Shown here in pieces: positions 55,224 through 63,708 of a stretch of DNA of 64,000 nucleotides; within the stretch, counting starts at the first letter, position 1; the number at the start of each line of letters is the position of its first letter. The notes beneath the pieces were generated by a model, which had not been told where the DNA came from, searched no databases, and was given only the letters and a program-made list of their open reading frames with translations. The position numbers were made by a program, and so were the translations under genes. This stretch comes from Methylobacterium sp. 2A (lineage in GTDB: Bacteria > Pseudomonadota > Alphaproteobacteria > Rhizobiales > Beijerinckiaceae): NCBI RefSeq assembly GCF_009806555.1, contig NZ_VUOK01000021.1, positions 310,001 through 374,000 of the forward strand, written 5' to 3'.

Positions 55224-56813
55224 ATGCGCCTGCGCCGGCGCGACTGGCTCGCCGGCGCCGCCGCGCTCGCGTCCGTGCGACCGGCCGCAGCGGCAGCGGA
55301 CCCGATCTATCACCGCGGGAACGACGCCGATCCCGAGACCCTGGATCCGCACCGCTCCTCGACGGTGGCGGAGGCCCACATCCTGCGCGACCTCTGCGAC
55401 GGCCTCCTCACCTATGACAACCGCGGTGCACTCATCCCGGGCGCTGCGCGGGCCTGGACCATCTCGGAGGACGGCCTGACCCTGCAATTCGATCTCCGGC
55501 CCGAGGGCCGCTGGTCGAACGGCGAACCGGTCACCGCAGACGATTTCGTCTACTCGCTGCGGCGGATCCTCGATCCGGCCACGGGGGCGAAATACGCCGA
55601 GATCCTGTTCCCGATCCGCAACGCCGCTGCCGTCAACCGCGGCGAGAAGCCCGTGGACGCCCTCGGCGTCGCCGCGGAGGGGTCAGGGCGGCTGACGATC
55701 ACCCTCGAACAGCCGACGCCCTACATCCTGGAACTCCTCACCCATCAGACCGCGCTGCCGGTGCATCGGGCCTCGGTGGAGCGCTACGGCGAATCCTTCA
55801 CGCGGCCGGGCAACCTCGTCACCAACGGGCCTTACCGGCTCACCGAGAACATACCGGGCGGCGCGATCCGGCTGGAGGCCAATCCACACCATTTCGAAGC
55901 CGCCTCCGTGGCGATCCGGCAGGTCGAGTTCCTGCCCACGCCCGACATGGCAGCCGCCGTGCGCCGCTACGCCGCCGGGGAAATCGACTCGCTCGCCGAC
56001 CTGCCCGCCGACCAGATCGCCGACCTGCGCCGCCGGTTCGGCCCGCAGGTGGTGCTCGGGCCCTCGCTCGGGCTCGCGGCGCTGGCCGTGAACACCCGCA
56101 AGGCGCCGTTCTCGGACCGGCGGGTCCGGCAGGCGCTGTCCCTCGCGATCGACCGGGAATATCTCGCCGACGGACTGAGTGGCGGCACCATGAGCCCGGC
56201 CTATTCGCTCTGCCCGCCCGGCCTCGACAATTACCGCACCCCGCCCGAGACCGCGGGCCGCGCAGGGCTCCCGATCGACCACGAGGAGGAGGCCCGCCGC
56301 CTGCTGGCGGAGGCGGGCTTCGGCCCGGAGCGGCCGCTCACCGTGGAGTACCGGTTCAACGTCAGCGACAACAACCGCACCGTCGCGGTGGCGATCGGCG
56401 AGATGTGGCGCGACCTCGGTATCAAGACCCGCTTCGTCTACACTGACGCCAAGACGCATTTCGCCTACCTGCGCGACGGGGGCGACTTCGACGTGGCACG
56501 CTACAGCTGGATCGCCGACTATGCCGATCCGCAGAACTTCCTGTTCCTGCTCCAGGGCGGAAACGACGGCCTCAATGTCGGTCATTGGTCGGATCCCGCG
56601 TATGACGCGCTGCTGGCGCGGGCGGCCGCCGAGCGCGACCTGAGCCGCCGAGCCGACCTGCTCTACGACGCGGAGGCGATCGCGCTGCGCGAGCTGCCCT
56701 GGATCCCGCTGATGCACTACCGCTCGAAGGCGCTGATCGCGCCGCGGCTGCACGGCTACCATCCGAACCTGCGCAACGCCGCGCCGACGCGCTTCTTAAG
56801 GCTCGACGCGTGA
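55224..56813 (+). CDS. oppA: Opp-type ABC transporter substrate-binding protein
   Basis: The protein has 529 residues. The signal RRRDWLAGAAALASVRPAAAAA is twin-arginine-like. The SBP_bac_5 domain shows YHRGNDADPETLDPHRSSTVAEAHI, DDFVYSLRRILDPATGAKYAEI, RRVRQALSLAIDREYLADGL and FDVARYSWIADYADPQNFL. This is the OppA/MppA pattern that binds peptides. It starts two bases after the HbpS-like gene, and oppB overlaps its end by four bases. The exact ligand is unknown. Confidence 0.93.
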   Translation: MRLRRRDWLAGAAALASVRPAAAAADPIYHRGNDADPETLDPHRSSTVAEAHILRDLCDGLLTYDNRGALIPGAARAWTISEDGLTLQFDLRPEGRWSNGEPVTADDFVYSLRRILDPATGAKYAEILFPIRNAAAVNRGEKPVDALGVAAEGSGRLTITLEQPTPYILELLTHQTALPVHRASVERYGESFTRPGNLVTNGPYRLTENIPGGAIRLEANPHHFEAASVAIRQVEFLPTPDMAAAVRRYAAGEIDSLADLPADQIADLRRRFGPQVVLGPSLGLAALAVNTRKAPFSDRRVRQALSLAIDREYLADGLSGGTMSPAYSLCPPGLDNYRTPPETAGRAGLPIDHEEEARRLLAEAGFGPERPLTVEYRFNVSDNNRTVAVAIGEMWRDLGIKTRFVYTDAKTHFAYLRDGGDFDVARYSWIADYADPQNFLFLLQGGNDGLNVGHWSDPAYDALLARAAAERDLSRRADLLYDAEAIALRELPWIPLMHYRSKALIAPRLHGYHPNLRNAAPTRFLRLDA

Positions 56814-57733
56814 TCCGCTTCATCCTGCGCCGCCTCGCCCAGTCGGTTCCGACGCTGCTCGCGGTCATCACCGTCAGCTTCTTCCTGATGCGGCTCGCCC
56901 CTGGCGGGCCCTTCGACCTCGAACGGCCGCTTGCGCCCGCCGCCATGGAGAACCTGCGGCGGGTCTACGGCCTCGATCGGCCGCTGATCGTGCAGTTCGG
57001 CAGCTACCTCGCATCGCTCGTGCAGGGCGATCTCGGGCCGTCCTTCTCGTTCCGTGATCGGAGCGTGCTCGACCTGATCGCCCGGGGCCTGCCTGTCTCG
57101 GCAACGCTCGGCGGGCTGGCCCTTCTGCTGGCCGTGGGGCTCGGCCTCGGGCTCGGCATCGCGGCGGCGCTCCGGCGCGGCGGCGCGGTCGATCGCCTCC
57201 TCGGAATCGGCGCGGCGCTGACCCTGTCGCTGCCGAGCTTCGTGGTCGCGCCGCTCCTCCAGATCGCCTTCGGGCTCACCCTGCGCTGGTTGCCGCTGAG
57301 CGGCTGGGGCGACGGCGCACCGAGCCACCTCGTCCTGCCCGTCATCACCCTGGCCCTGCCGCAGGTCGGCGCCCTGGCGCGGCTGACCCGGGCCTCGCTC
57401 GGGGAAGTCCTGCGCACCCAGCCGGTGCGGACCATGCGCAGCCTCGGCCTGCCGCCGCTGCGGGTGACGCGCCACGCGCTGCGGGGGGCTCTGCTGCCGG
57501 TGGTCGCCTATCTCGGGCCGCTGGCCGCCTCGCTGCTCACCGGCTCCGTGGTGGTCGAGACGATCTTCGGCCTGCCGGGGATCGGCCGCTACTTCGTCGA
57601 GGGGGCGCTCAACCGCGACTACACGCTCGTGATGGGCACGGTGCTGCTGGTCGCGGGGCTCGTGATCGCCCTCAATCTCGCGGCCGACCTCGCCTGCGCG
57701 TGGCTCGATCCCCGCCTGCGGAGCGCCGCGTGA
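56810..57733 (+). CDS. oppB: Opp-type ABC permease
   Basis: The protein has 307 residues and starts with GTG. Six membrane helices are predicted. FILRRLAQSVPTLLAVITVSFFLMRLAPGGPF at the N-terminus and GSVVVETIFGLPGIGRYFVEGALNRDY near the end are diagnostic of OppB. The EAA region is RTQPVRTMRSLGLPPLRVTRH. It overlaps oppA before it and oppC after it by four bases each. Confidence 0.93.
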   Translation: MIRFILRRLAQSVPTLLAVITVSFFLMRLAPGGPFDLERPLAPAAMENLRRVYGLDRPLIVQFGSYLASLVQGDLGPSFSFRDRSVLDLIARGLPVSATLGGLALLLAVGLGLGLGIAAALRRGGAVDRLLGIGAALTLSLPSFVVAPLLQIAFGLTLRWLPLSGWGDGAPSHLVLPVITLALPQVGALARLTRASLGEVLRTQPVRTMRSLGLPPLRVTRHALRGALLPVVAYLGPLAASLLTGSVVVETIFGLPGIGRYFVEGALNRDYTLVMGTVLLVAGLVIALNLAADLACAWLDPRLRSAA

Positions 57734-58833
57734 GCGCGATACCCGTACCTGCGGGACCAGCGGGACGCGCCCTGGCACGCCTCGCCCGGATGCGTGCCGC
57801 GATGGCGGCCCTCGTCGTGCTGGTTCTGATCGCCCTGGCCTGCTTCGTCGGCCCCGATCTGACCGGCCACGATCCCGACCGCGCTTACCCGGATCTGCGC
57901 CAATTGCCCGCCGGTCTGGCGGCGCAGCCCGACGCGGCGCATGTCGGCCCGGCCCTGCAGCGCATCGCCTTCCGGATGCGGGTCCGGCTCGACGCGGTGG
58001 CGCGCGACGGCGACACGATGCGCCTCACCCTCGCCTCCGACGCCGGCGTGGACCGGCGCAGCCTCGTCTACCTGCCGCGCTCGGGGCTTTTCGGGCCGCC
58101 CACGGTTCTTGAGGAACGGGATGGCGGCCGCGGCCTCGTGGTCGCGGTGCCGGCGCGGCGCCTGCACTTCCTCCTCGGCACCGATGTGCAGGGCCGCGAT
58201 CTGCTCACCCGCTGCCTGACGGCCGGGCGCGTGTCCCTGGCGATCGGCCTCGCGGCGAGTCTGGCGGCCCTGCTGATCGGCGTGGCCTACGGGGCCGCGG
58301 CCGGTTTCCTCGGCGGGGTGGTCGATGCGGTGATGATGCGCTTCGTGGATGTCCTGTACGCCCTGCCCTTCGTGTTCTTCGTCATCCTGCTGCTGGTCTT
58401 CTTCCGCCCGAGCCTGACCCTGATGCTGATCGCGATCGCGGCCGTGGAATGGCTCGACATGGCCCGCGTGGTCCGCGCCCAGACCCTGTCGCTGCGCGAA
58501 CGCGATTTCGTGCGCGCGGCCCGAGCCCTGGGCGTCGGCGCCCCCGGCATCATCGCGCGCCACATCGTGCCCAACACCCTCGGGTCGGTCGCCGTGACGG
58601 CGACGCTGCTGGTGCCGCAGGTCATCCTGCTGGAGAGCTTCCTGTCGTTCCTCGGCCTCGGCGTGCAGGAGCCGCAGACCAGCTGGGGCGTGCTCGTCGC
58701 CGACGGCGCGCGCGCGATCGAAGCCGCCCCCCACATGCTGGCCGCCCCGGCGCTGTTCCTGATCGCGACGCTCGTGGCGCTCAACCTGCTCGGTGACGGC
58801 CTCGCCGACGCGTTGGATCCGCAGGTCGGATAG
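57730..58833 (+). CDS. oppC: Opp-type ABC permease with enlarged periplasmic loop
   Basis: The protein has 367 residues from GTG 57730. A long extracytoplasmic region (about 50-150) separates the first and second helices, roughly three times the usual length. GTDVQGRDLLTRCLTAGRVSL and FVRAARALGVGAPGIIARHIVPN, then ESFLSFLGLGVQEPQTSWG, are OppC signatures. It ends the operon. No OppD or OppF ATPase follows, so the transporter must borrow ATPases from elsewhere in the genome. Confidence 0.92.
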   Translation: MSAIPVPAGPAGRALARLARMRAAMAALVVLVLIALACFVGPDLTGHDPDRAYPDLRQLPAGLAAQPDAAHVGPALQRIAFRMRVRLDAVARDGDTMRLTLASDAGVDRRSLVYLPRSGLFGPPTVLEERDGGRGLVVAVPARRLHFLLGTDVQGRDLLTRCLTAGRVSLAIGLAASLAALLIGVAYGAAAGFLGGVVDAVMMRFVDVLYALPFVFFVILLLVFFRPSLTLMLIAIAAVEWLDMARVVRAQTLSLRERDFVRAARALGVGAPGIIARHIVPNTLGSVAVTATLLVPQVILLESFLSFLGLGVQEPQTSWGVLVADGARAIEAAPHMLAAPALFLIATLVALNLLGDGLADALDPQVG

Positions 58834-58837
58834 GGCC

Positions 58838-59794
58838 TCAGCCCAAGGTCCGGATCGGCGCGCCGGTGAGCCACGCCTCGATGTTTTCGACGGCCTGCGA
58901 GAAGAACGTCCGGTAATTGGCCTGCGTGACGTAGCCGAGATGCGGCAGCGCCAGGAGGTTCGGCAGCCGGCGGAACGGATCGTCGGCGGGCAGCGGCTCC
59001 GTCTCGAACACGTCGAGGCCGGCGCCGGCGATCCAGCCCTCTTCCAGAGCCCGCCGCAGCGCCGCCTGATCGACGATCGGCGCACGCGAGGTGTTCACCA
59101 GAAAGGCGCCGCGCCGCATCCGGCGCAGCTCGGCCTCGCCGAGGAGTCCGCGCGTCCGCTCGCCGAGCACGAGGTGGATCGTGACGACATCGCTCGCTTC
59201 CAGCAGCGCCTCCTTGGAGGACGCCAGCGCGACGCCGGCCGCCGCCGCCCGGCCGGCGTCGAGGTTCGGGCTCCAGGCCATGACCCGCATGCCGAAGGCG
59301 CGGCCGATGGCGGCGACCCGCGAGCCGATCTTGCCGAGCCCCAGGATGCCGAGCGTCGCTCCGGCGAGGTCTGTTCCGATCGTGCTCTGCCAGGGGCCGC
59401 CGGTGCGCAGCGCTTGGTTTTCCTGCGCGAGATGGCGGGCGAGGCCGAGGATCAGCGCCCAGGTCAGCTCGGTGGGCGGCGTCGGACTGGATTCCGTCCC
59501 GCAGACCGTGATCCCCCGCGCCTTGGCGGCCGCGACATCGATGGCGAGGTTGCGCAGACCGCTCGTCACCAGCAATTCGAGCCGCGGCAGACGCTCAAGC
59601 AGGGCAGCCGGGAACGGTGTGCGCTCCCGCATGATCACGAGGATCTCGGCCTGCGCGATCCGCGCCACCAGGGCGTCATGGTCCGCGATGTGCTCCGCGA
59701 TGGCCGAGACCGCGACCCGGTCGGCGAGGCGCGACCACGCGGCCAGGGAGAGGGCCACCTGCTGATAATCGTCGAGGATCAGGCAGCTGCGCAT
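58838..59794 (-). CDS. D-2-hydroxyacid dehydrogenase
   Basis: The protein has 318 residues. The NAD motif is LGILGLGKIGSRVAAIGRAFG, the catalytic Arg is in LLVTSGLRNLAIDVAAAKARG, the Glu in AGLDVFETEPLP, and the His in LALPHLGYVT. It oxidises or reduces 2-hydroxy acids with NAD(P)(H); some relatives act on phosphoglycerate or hydroxypyruvate. It follows the dihydroxyacetone kinase gene on the same strand after 58 bases and may be cotranscribed with it. It is convergent with oppC, with only four bases between. Confidence 0.92.
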   Translation of the reverse strand: MRSCLILDDYQQVALSLAAWSRLADRVAVSAIAEHIADHDALVARIAQAEILVIMRERTPFPAALLERLPRLELLVTSGLRNLAIDVAAAKARGITVCGTESSPTPPTELTWALILGLARHLAQENQALRTGGPWQSTIGTDLAGATLGILGLGKIGSRVAAIGRAFGMRVMAWSPNLDAGRAAAAGVALASSKEALLEASDVVTIHLVLGERTRGLLGEAELRRMRRGAFLVNTSRAPIVDQAALRRALEEGWIAGAGLDVFETEPLPADDPFRRLPNLLALPHLGYVTQANYRTFFSQAVENIEAWLTGAPIRTLG

Positions 59795-59852
59795 CCGCGA
59801 TGGGGTAGGCCGCGGCTGGCCGGGGGTCAATTGCGGCGCACCATCCCGGACA

Positions 59853-61478
59853 CTACGCCTTCGCCAGCGCCGAGAAAGCCTCCGCGACGCCGGCCGCGCC
59901 GGGATCCTGCACCCCCGCGAGGTCCCCCGCCGCGAGGTAGCTGGAACGGCCGGCGCCGGCCCGATCCAATCGCGCGGTGGCCTCGGCGCCGGCGCGGGCC
60001 GCTTCGGCCGCCGCACCGAGGCCGCCGCTCGCCAGAGCTTCGACCGCCGGGACCAGCGCGTCGAGCAAGGTGCGGTCGCCCGGCTTCGCGCCGCCATAGC
60101 CCTCGACCCGCGCGACGCCCTGCGCCAGGGCCGCCGCCCAAGCGGCGCCTTTCGCGAGCGCGGCCGCCGCCGCCGCGAAGAAGATCGAGCCCAGCACCCC
60201 GCTCGATCCGCCGACCGCCCGTCCGATCCGCTCGGCCAGCGCCCGGCACAGGGCGGCCGGATCGGCCTGCGGCAATCGGTCGAGATCAGCGAGCACGGCG
60301 CGGGCCGCGCCCGCGAAGGTGGTGCCGGCGTCGCCATCGCCGACCTTGGCGTCGAGGGCGTTGAGCCTGTCCTCGGCGGCGATCAGCGCCTGCGCGACGG
60401 CGGCGATCCGCGCGGCCGCCACGGCATCCCGTGACGGGGTGAAGGCTTCGCCGGCAAGCCCTTCGGGTATCGGGCGGAGCGTCGGCGCGGCGATCCGCGC
60501 GGCACCGGGCCAAGCCGGCAGCGGCACGGGTGCCGTCAGGGCCGTTTCCAGGTCATCGTCGAGAGGGAGGACCGACAGCGAAGCGCCGTGCATGTCGAGC
60601 GCCGTCATCAGGGGCGCGGGGCCGATGAGAAGGCGGACGCGCCGGCCGAGGTCGGTGGCGAGCACCGCCCGCGTCAGGATCTGCATCTCCAGCGCGGAGG
60701 CCGAGCCGAGATTGTTCATCAGCAGGGCCAGCCGGTCGCCTGCCACGGCACCGGACAGGCGCTGCGCCATCATCCGGGCGAGCTCGCTCGCCGGAGGCAG
60801 CGCGATGCGCTCCACACCGGGCTCGCCGTGGATGCCGAGGCCGAGCTCGGCCTGCCCCTCCGCCAGACGCTCGCTGCGCGGCGCGCCGGGGATCGTGCAG
60901 GTCGAGACCGCGATGCCGAGCGACTTCGCGGCGGCCGCAGCCCGCCGCGCGAGGGCCGCCACGGTCTCCAGCGTCGCGCCCGCCTCGGCGGCGTGGCCGG
61001 CGACCTTGTGGACGAACAGGGTTCCGGCGACGCCGCGGGGCTGCTTGGCATCCGGCAGGGCGATGTCGTCCGACACGATCACGGTCTCGACCCGGTGTCC
61101 CAGCGCCCGGGCGCGCTCCGCGGCGAGGCCGAAATTCAGCCGGTCGCCCGCGTAGTTCTTGACGACGAGGAGACATCCGGCCGGTCCGGTCACGGCGAGG
61201 ATCCCGGCCAGCACCGCGTCGACGCTGGGCGAGGCGAAGACGTCGCCGCACACCGCGGCGCTCAGCATCCCCGGTCCGACGAAGCCCGCATGGGCCGGCT
61301 CGTGCCCGGAGCCGCCGCCCGACACCACCGCGACTTTCCCTGGGTCGAGTTCCGCGCGCAGCACCACACGGATGCCGGGATCACCGTCGAGTCGGGCGAG
61401 GCGGCCGCCGCTCGCGGCGACGAGGCCGTCGATGGCGTCGTTGACCAGCGTGGCGCGGGCGTCGATGAAGTGGGCCAT
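59853..61478 (-). CDS. ATP-dependent dihydroxyacetone kinase (DhaK-DhaL fusion)
   Basis: The protein has 541 residues. The DhaK half holds KVAVVSGGGSGHEPAHAGFVG and the substrate-linked histidine in GLGIHGEPGVER. The DhaL half (from about 350) holds LNALDAKVGDGDAGTTFAGAA (ADP/Mg site) and GGSSGVLGSIFFAAA. It phosphorylates dihydroxyacetone or related triose/tetrulose substrates with ATP. ATG 61478 is chosen because the open frame upstream runs into an intergenic repeat. Next to a polyol/sugar ABC importer, it may act on the imported compound; erythrulose-type substrates are possible. Confidence 0.93.
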   Translation of the reverse strand: MAHFIDARATLVNDAIDGLVAASGGRLARLDGDPGIRVVLRAELDPGKVAVVSGGGSGHEPAHAGFVGPGMLSAAVCGDVFASPSVDAVLAGILAVTGPAGCLLVVKNYAGDRLNFGLAAERARALGHRVETVIVSDDIALPDAKQPRGVAGTLFVHKVAGHAAEAGATLETVAALARRAAAAAKSLGIAVSTCTIPGAPRSERLAEGQAELGLGIHGEPGVERIALPPASELARMMAQRLSGAVAGDRLALLMNNLGSASALEMQILTRAVLATDLGRRVRLLIGPAPLMTALDMHGASLSVLPLDDDLETALTAPVPLPAWPGAARIAAPTLRPIPEGLAGEAFTPSRDAVAAARIAAVAQALIAAEDRLNALDAKVGDGDAGTTFAGAARAVLADLDRLPQADPAALCRALAERIGRAVGGSSGVLGSIFFAAAAAALAKGAAWAAALAQGVARVEGYGGAKPGDRTLLDALVPAVEALASGGLGAAAEAARAGAEATARLDRAGAGRSSYLAAGDLAGVQDPGAAGVAEAFSALAKA

Positions 61479-61793
61479 GGCGTGACCTTCGATGGGTATG
61501 GTCCGCGATTCTGCGTCGGCGGCTGCCGCGCATTGTCCGCGCAGGCGAGCGGTGCTGGCAACGGCCATCGTTCGTACGGGCGTAACCACCCCCATCCCAT
61601 CCGACACCTTCATCCTGAGGTGCCCGCGACAGCGGGCCTCGAAGGAGCGTTCCAGCGATCGCGCGGCCGGCTGGAGGGCTCCTTCGAGGCCTCCGCTGCG
61701 CTCCGGCACCTCAGGATGAGGGCGTGGGTCGGACGGCCTTCGAGGTAAGATTCCGCGCGTGTGTCCACGCAATCCGCGCTGAAACCGACGGCG
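61479..61793. other. Intergenic stretch of 315 bases with a palindromic repeat
   Basis: This stretch has no gene. It holds a repeat with long inverted arms (61601-61733), and the promoter of the kinase gene must be in the part before 61600. Peptides that extend the kinase into the repeat are an artefact of this palindrome. Confidence 0.6.
61601..61733. repeat. Large imperfect palindrome (intergenic repeat of the REP/RPE type)
   Basis: The arms share TCATCCTGAGGTGCC and GGCCTCGAAGGAG, in inverted orientation, with CCGAC near both outer ends. The arms are about 55-60 bases long with mismatches. Such TCATCCTGAGG elements are common between genes in Rhizobiales as I recall. It could act as a terminator for the ABC operon, although it lies downstream of the last permease gene. 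Confidence 0.65.
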
Positions 61794-62732
61794 TCATTCC
61801 TTCACAGCGCCGGTGAGGGCGGAGACATAGTATTCGACGAAGAACGAGTAGAGGACCACCAGCGGCAGGGAGCCGAGCAGCGCGCCCGCCATCAGCGAGC
61901 CCCACTTGTAGACGTCGCCGTCCACGAATTCGCTCACCACGGCGATCGGCACCGTCTTGTTCTGCGTGGAGGACAGGAAGGTCAGCGCGTAGATGAACTC
62001 GTTCCAGCAGAGCGTCAGCGAGAAGATCCCGGCCGAGATCAGGCCCGGGAAGGCGAGCGGCAGGATGATCCTGATGAGGATCTGCCAGCGGCTGGCGCCG
62101 TCCATCAGCGCGCATTCCTCGAGCTCGTAGGGAATCGTCTTGAAGTAGCCCATCAGGAGCCAGGTCGAGAACGGGATCAGGATCGTCGGATAGGCCAGGA
62201 TCAGGGCGATCGGCGAGTCGAACAGTCCGTAGGCCTGCACGATCGTGGCGAGCGGGATGAACAGGATCGAGGGCGGCACGAGATAGGCCAGGAAGATCGC
62301 CGCACCGACCCAGCCCGCACCCCGGTAGCGGACGCGGACGCAGGCATAGGCGGCGAGCACACTCGCGAACAGGGAGAGCACGGTGGCGGCGACCGACACG
62401 TACATCGTGTTCCAGAGCCAGCGCGGATACTGCGTCTCGAACAGCAGCTTGTGGATGTGCTTGAATGTCGGATCCACGACCCAGAACGGGTTGAACCGCT
62501 CCATGTCGATCAGCTGCTCGTCCGGTTTGATGGCGGTGAGCGCCATCCAGTAGAACGGAAACAGCAACACCACGAGGATGATCGCGAGCGGCAGGTAGGT
62601 GGTCACGAGCCGCCGGGGCAGGCGCTCCAGATAGGCCATGCCCTCCGAATGGTCGGTGAGTCCCGGGGGCTCGGCCGCCATCACGGGCGTGCGCAGCGGA
62701 TCGGCATGGGCGGGGGGTGCGGGGACGCTCAT
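61794..62732 (-). CDS. Carbohydrate ABC transporter permease (MalG type)
   Basis: The protein has 312 residues and about six membrane helices. EECALMDGASRWQILIRIILPLAFPGL is the EAA loop. The N-terminal tail is long (about 45 residues, starting MSVPAPPAHADPLRTPV) before LPRRLVTTYLPLAIILVVLLFPF. It begins within the stop of the preceding permease gene (ATGA overlap). It pairs with the MalF-type permease and the binding protein to import a sugar or polyol. The ATPase lies outside the window. Confidence 0.93.
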   Translation of the reverse strand: MSVPAPPAHADPLRTPVMAAEPPGLTDHSEGMAYLERLPRRLVTTYLPLAIILVVLLFPFYWMALTAIKPDEQLIDMERFNPFWVVDPTFKHIHKLLFETQYPRWLWNTMYVSVAATVLSLFASVLAAYACVRVRYRGAGWVGAAIFLAYLVPPSILFIPLATIVQAYGLFDSPIALILAYPTILIPFSTWLLMGYFKTIPYELEECALMDGASRWQILIRIILPLAFPGLISAGIFSLTLCWNEFIYALTFLSSTQNKTVPIAVVSEFVDGDVYKWGSLMAGALLGSLPLVVLYSFFVEYYVSALTGAVKE

Positions 62733-63685
62733 CGGTCGGACTCCCCGGCCTGCCAGGCCCGGCGCTGCAGGCCGAACCACGAGATGCCGATGGCGGCGAG
62801 CAGGAACGGCACCATGGCGGTGGCGATGGCCGCCCCCTCCCCCAGCGTCCCCGAGAGGATGCCGCGCTGATACGACAGGGTCGCCATCAGATGCGTGGCG
62901 TTCACCGGGCCGCCGCGGGTCATGGCCCAGATCAGCTGGAAGTCCGTGAAGGTGAACAGCACCGAGAAGGTCATCACCACGGCGATGATCGGCGTGAGCA
63001 AAGGCAGGGTGATCCGCCAGAAGATCTGCCAGTTCGAGGCGCCGTCGAGCGTCGCGGCCTCGTAGAGCGAGGGCGAGACCGTCTGCAGACCAGCGAGCAG
63101 CGTGATCGCGATGAACGGCACGCCGCGCCAGATATTGGCGAAGATCACGCAGGCGCGGGCGAGCGTCGGCTCACCGAGGAAATCGATATTGCCGTCGATG
63201 ATGCCGAGGTGGCGCAGCGACCACGAGATGATCGAGAACTGGCTGTCGAAGATCCACCAGAACGCGATGGCCGAGAGCACGGTCGGCACCACGAACGGGA
63301 TCAGCACAATCGACCGGATGATCGCCTTGCACGGCATGTTCTTGTTGAGCAGCAGGGCGAGGTAAAGCCCCACCCCAAATTTAATGATCGAGGCGACGGC
63401 CGTGTACAGGCAGGTGTTGAACACCGAGAGCCAGAACACGTCGTCGTCCCAGAGCCATTCGTAGTTCTCCAGGCCGATGAACATCCCGTCTCGGCCGATC
63501 CGCGCATTGGTGAAGGACAGCCAGATGCCCTTCAGCAGCGGATAGGCCAGGAACAGGCCGAGGATCAGTGCGGTCGGCAGCATGAACCAGAAGCCGGCCC
63601 AGCCGCGGCTCGCCCGCAGGCGCTGCCAGCCTGAACGGGTCCGGACCGCGACCGGGGCGGGCTGCGTCAGGGCCGTATGCGCCAT
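62729..63685 (-). CDS. Carbohydrate ABC transporter permease (MalF type)
   Basis: The protein has 318 residues with six membrane helices. The EAA loop is YEAATLDGASNWQIFWRITLPLLTPII, and GVPFIAITLLAGLQTVSPSLYEA precedes it. ATG 63685 begins MAHTALTQPAPVAVRTRSGW and lies 23 bases after the stop of the binding-protein gene. It overlaps the second permease by four bases. Substrate unknown; the sequence pattern is that of sorbitol/mannitol or glycerol-3-phosphate-type importers. Confidence 0.93.
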   Translation of the reverse strand: MAHTALTQPAPVAVRTRSGWQRLRASRGWAGFWFMLPTALILGLFLAYPLLKGIWLSFTNARIGRDGMFIGLENYEWLWDDDVFWLSVFNTCLYTAVASIIKFGVGLYLALLLNKNMPCKAIIRSIVLIPFVVPTVLSAIAFWWIFDSQFSIISWSLRHLGIIDGNIDFLGEPTLARACVIFANIWRGVPFIAITLLAGLQTVSPSLYEAATLDGASNWQIFWRITLPLLTPIIAVVMTFSVLFTFTDFQLIWAMTRGGPVNATHLMATLSYQRGILSGTLGEGAAIATAMVPFLLAAIGISWFGLQRRAWQAGESDR

Positions 63686-63708
63686 GCTGTCGCCTCTCGC
63701 GCCGGGGA

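Noticed and set aside
61479..61772. N-terminal extension of the dihydroxyacetone kinase
   Set aside because: It translates the palindromic repeat and intergenic DNA. ATG 61478 matches the family start.
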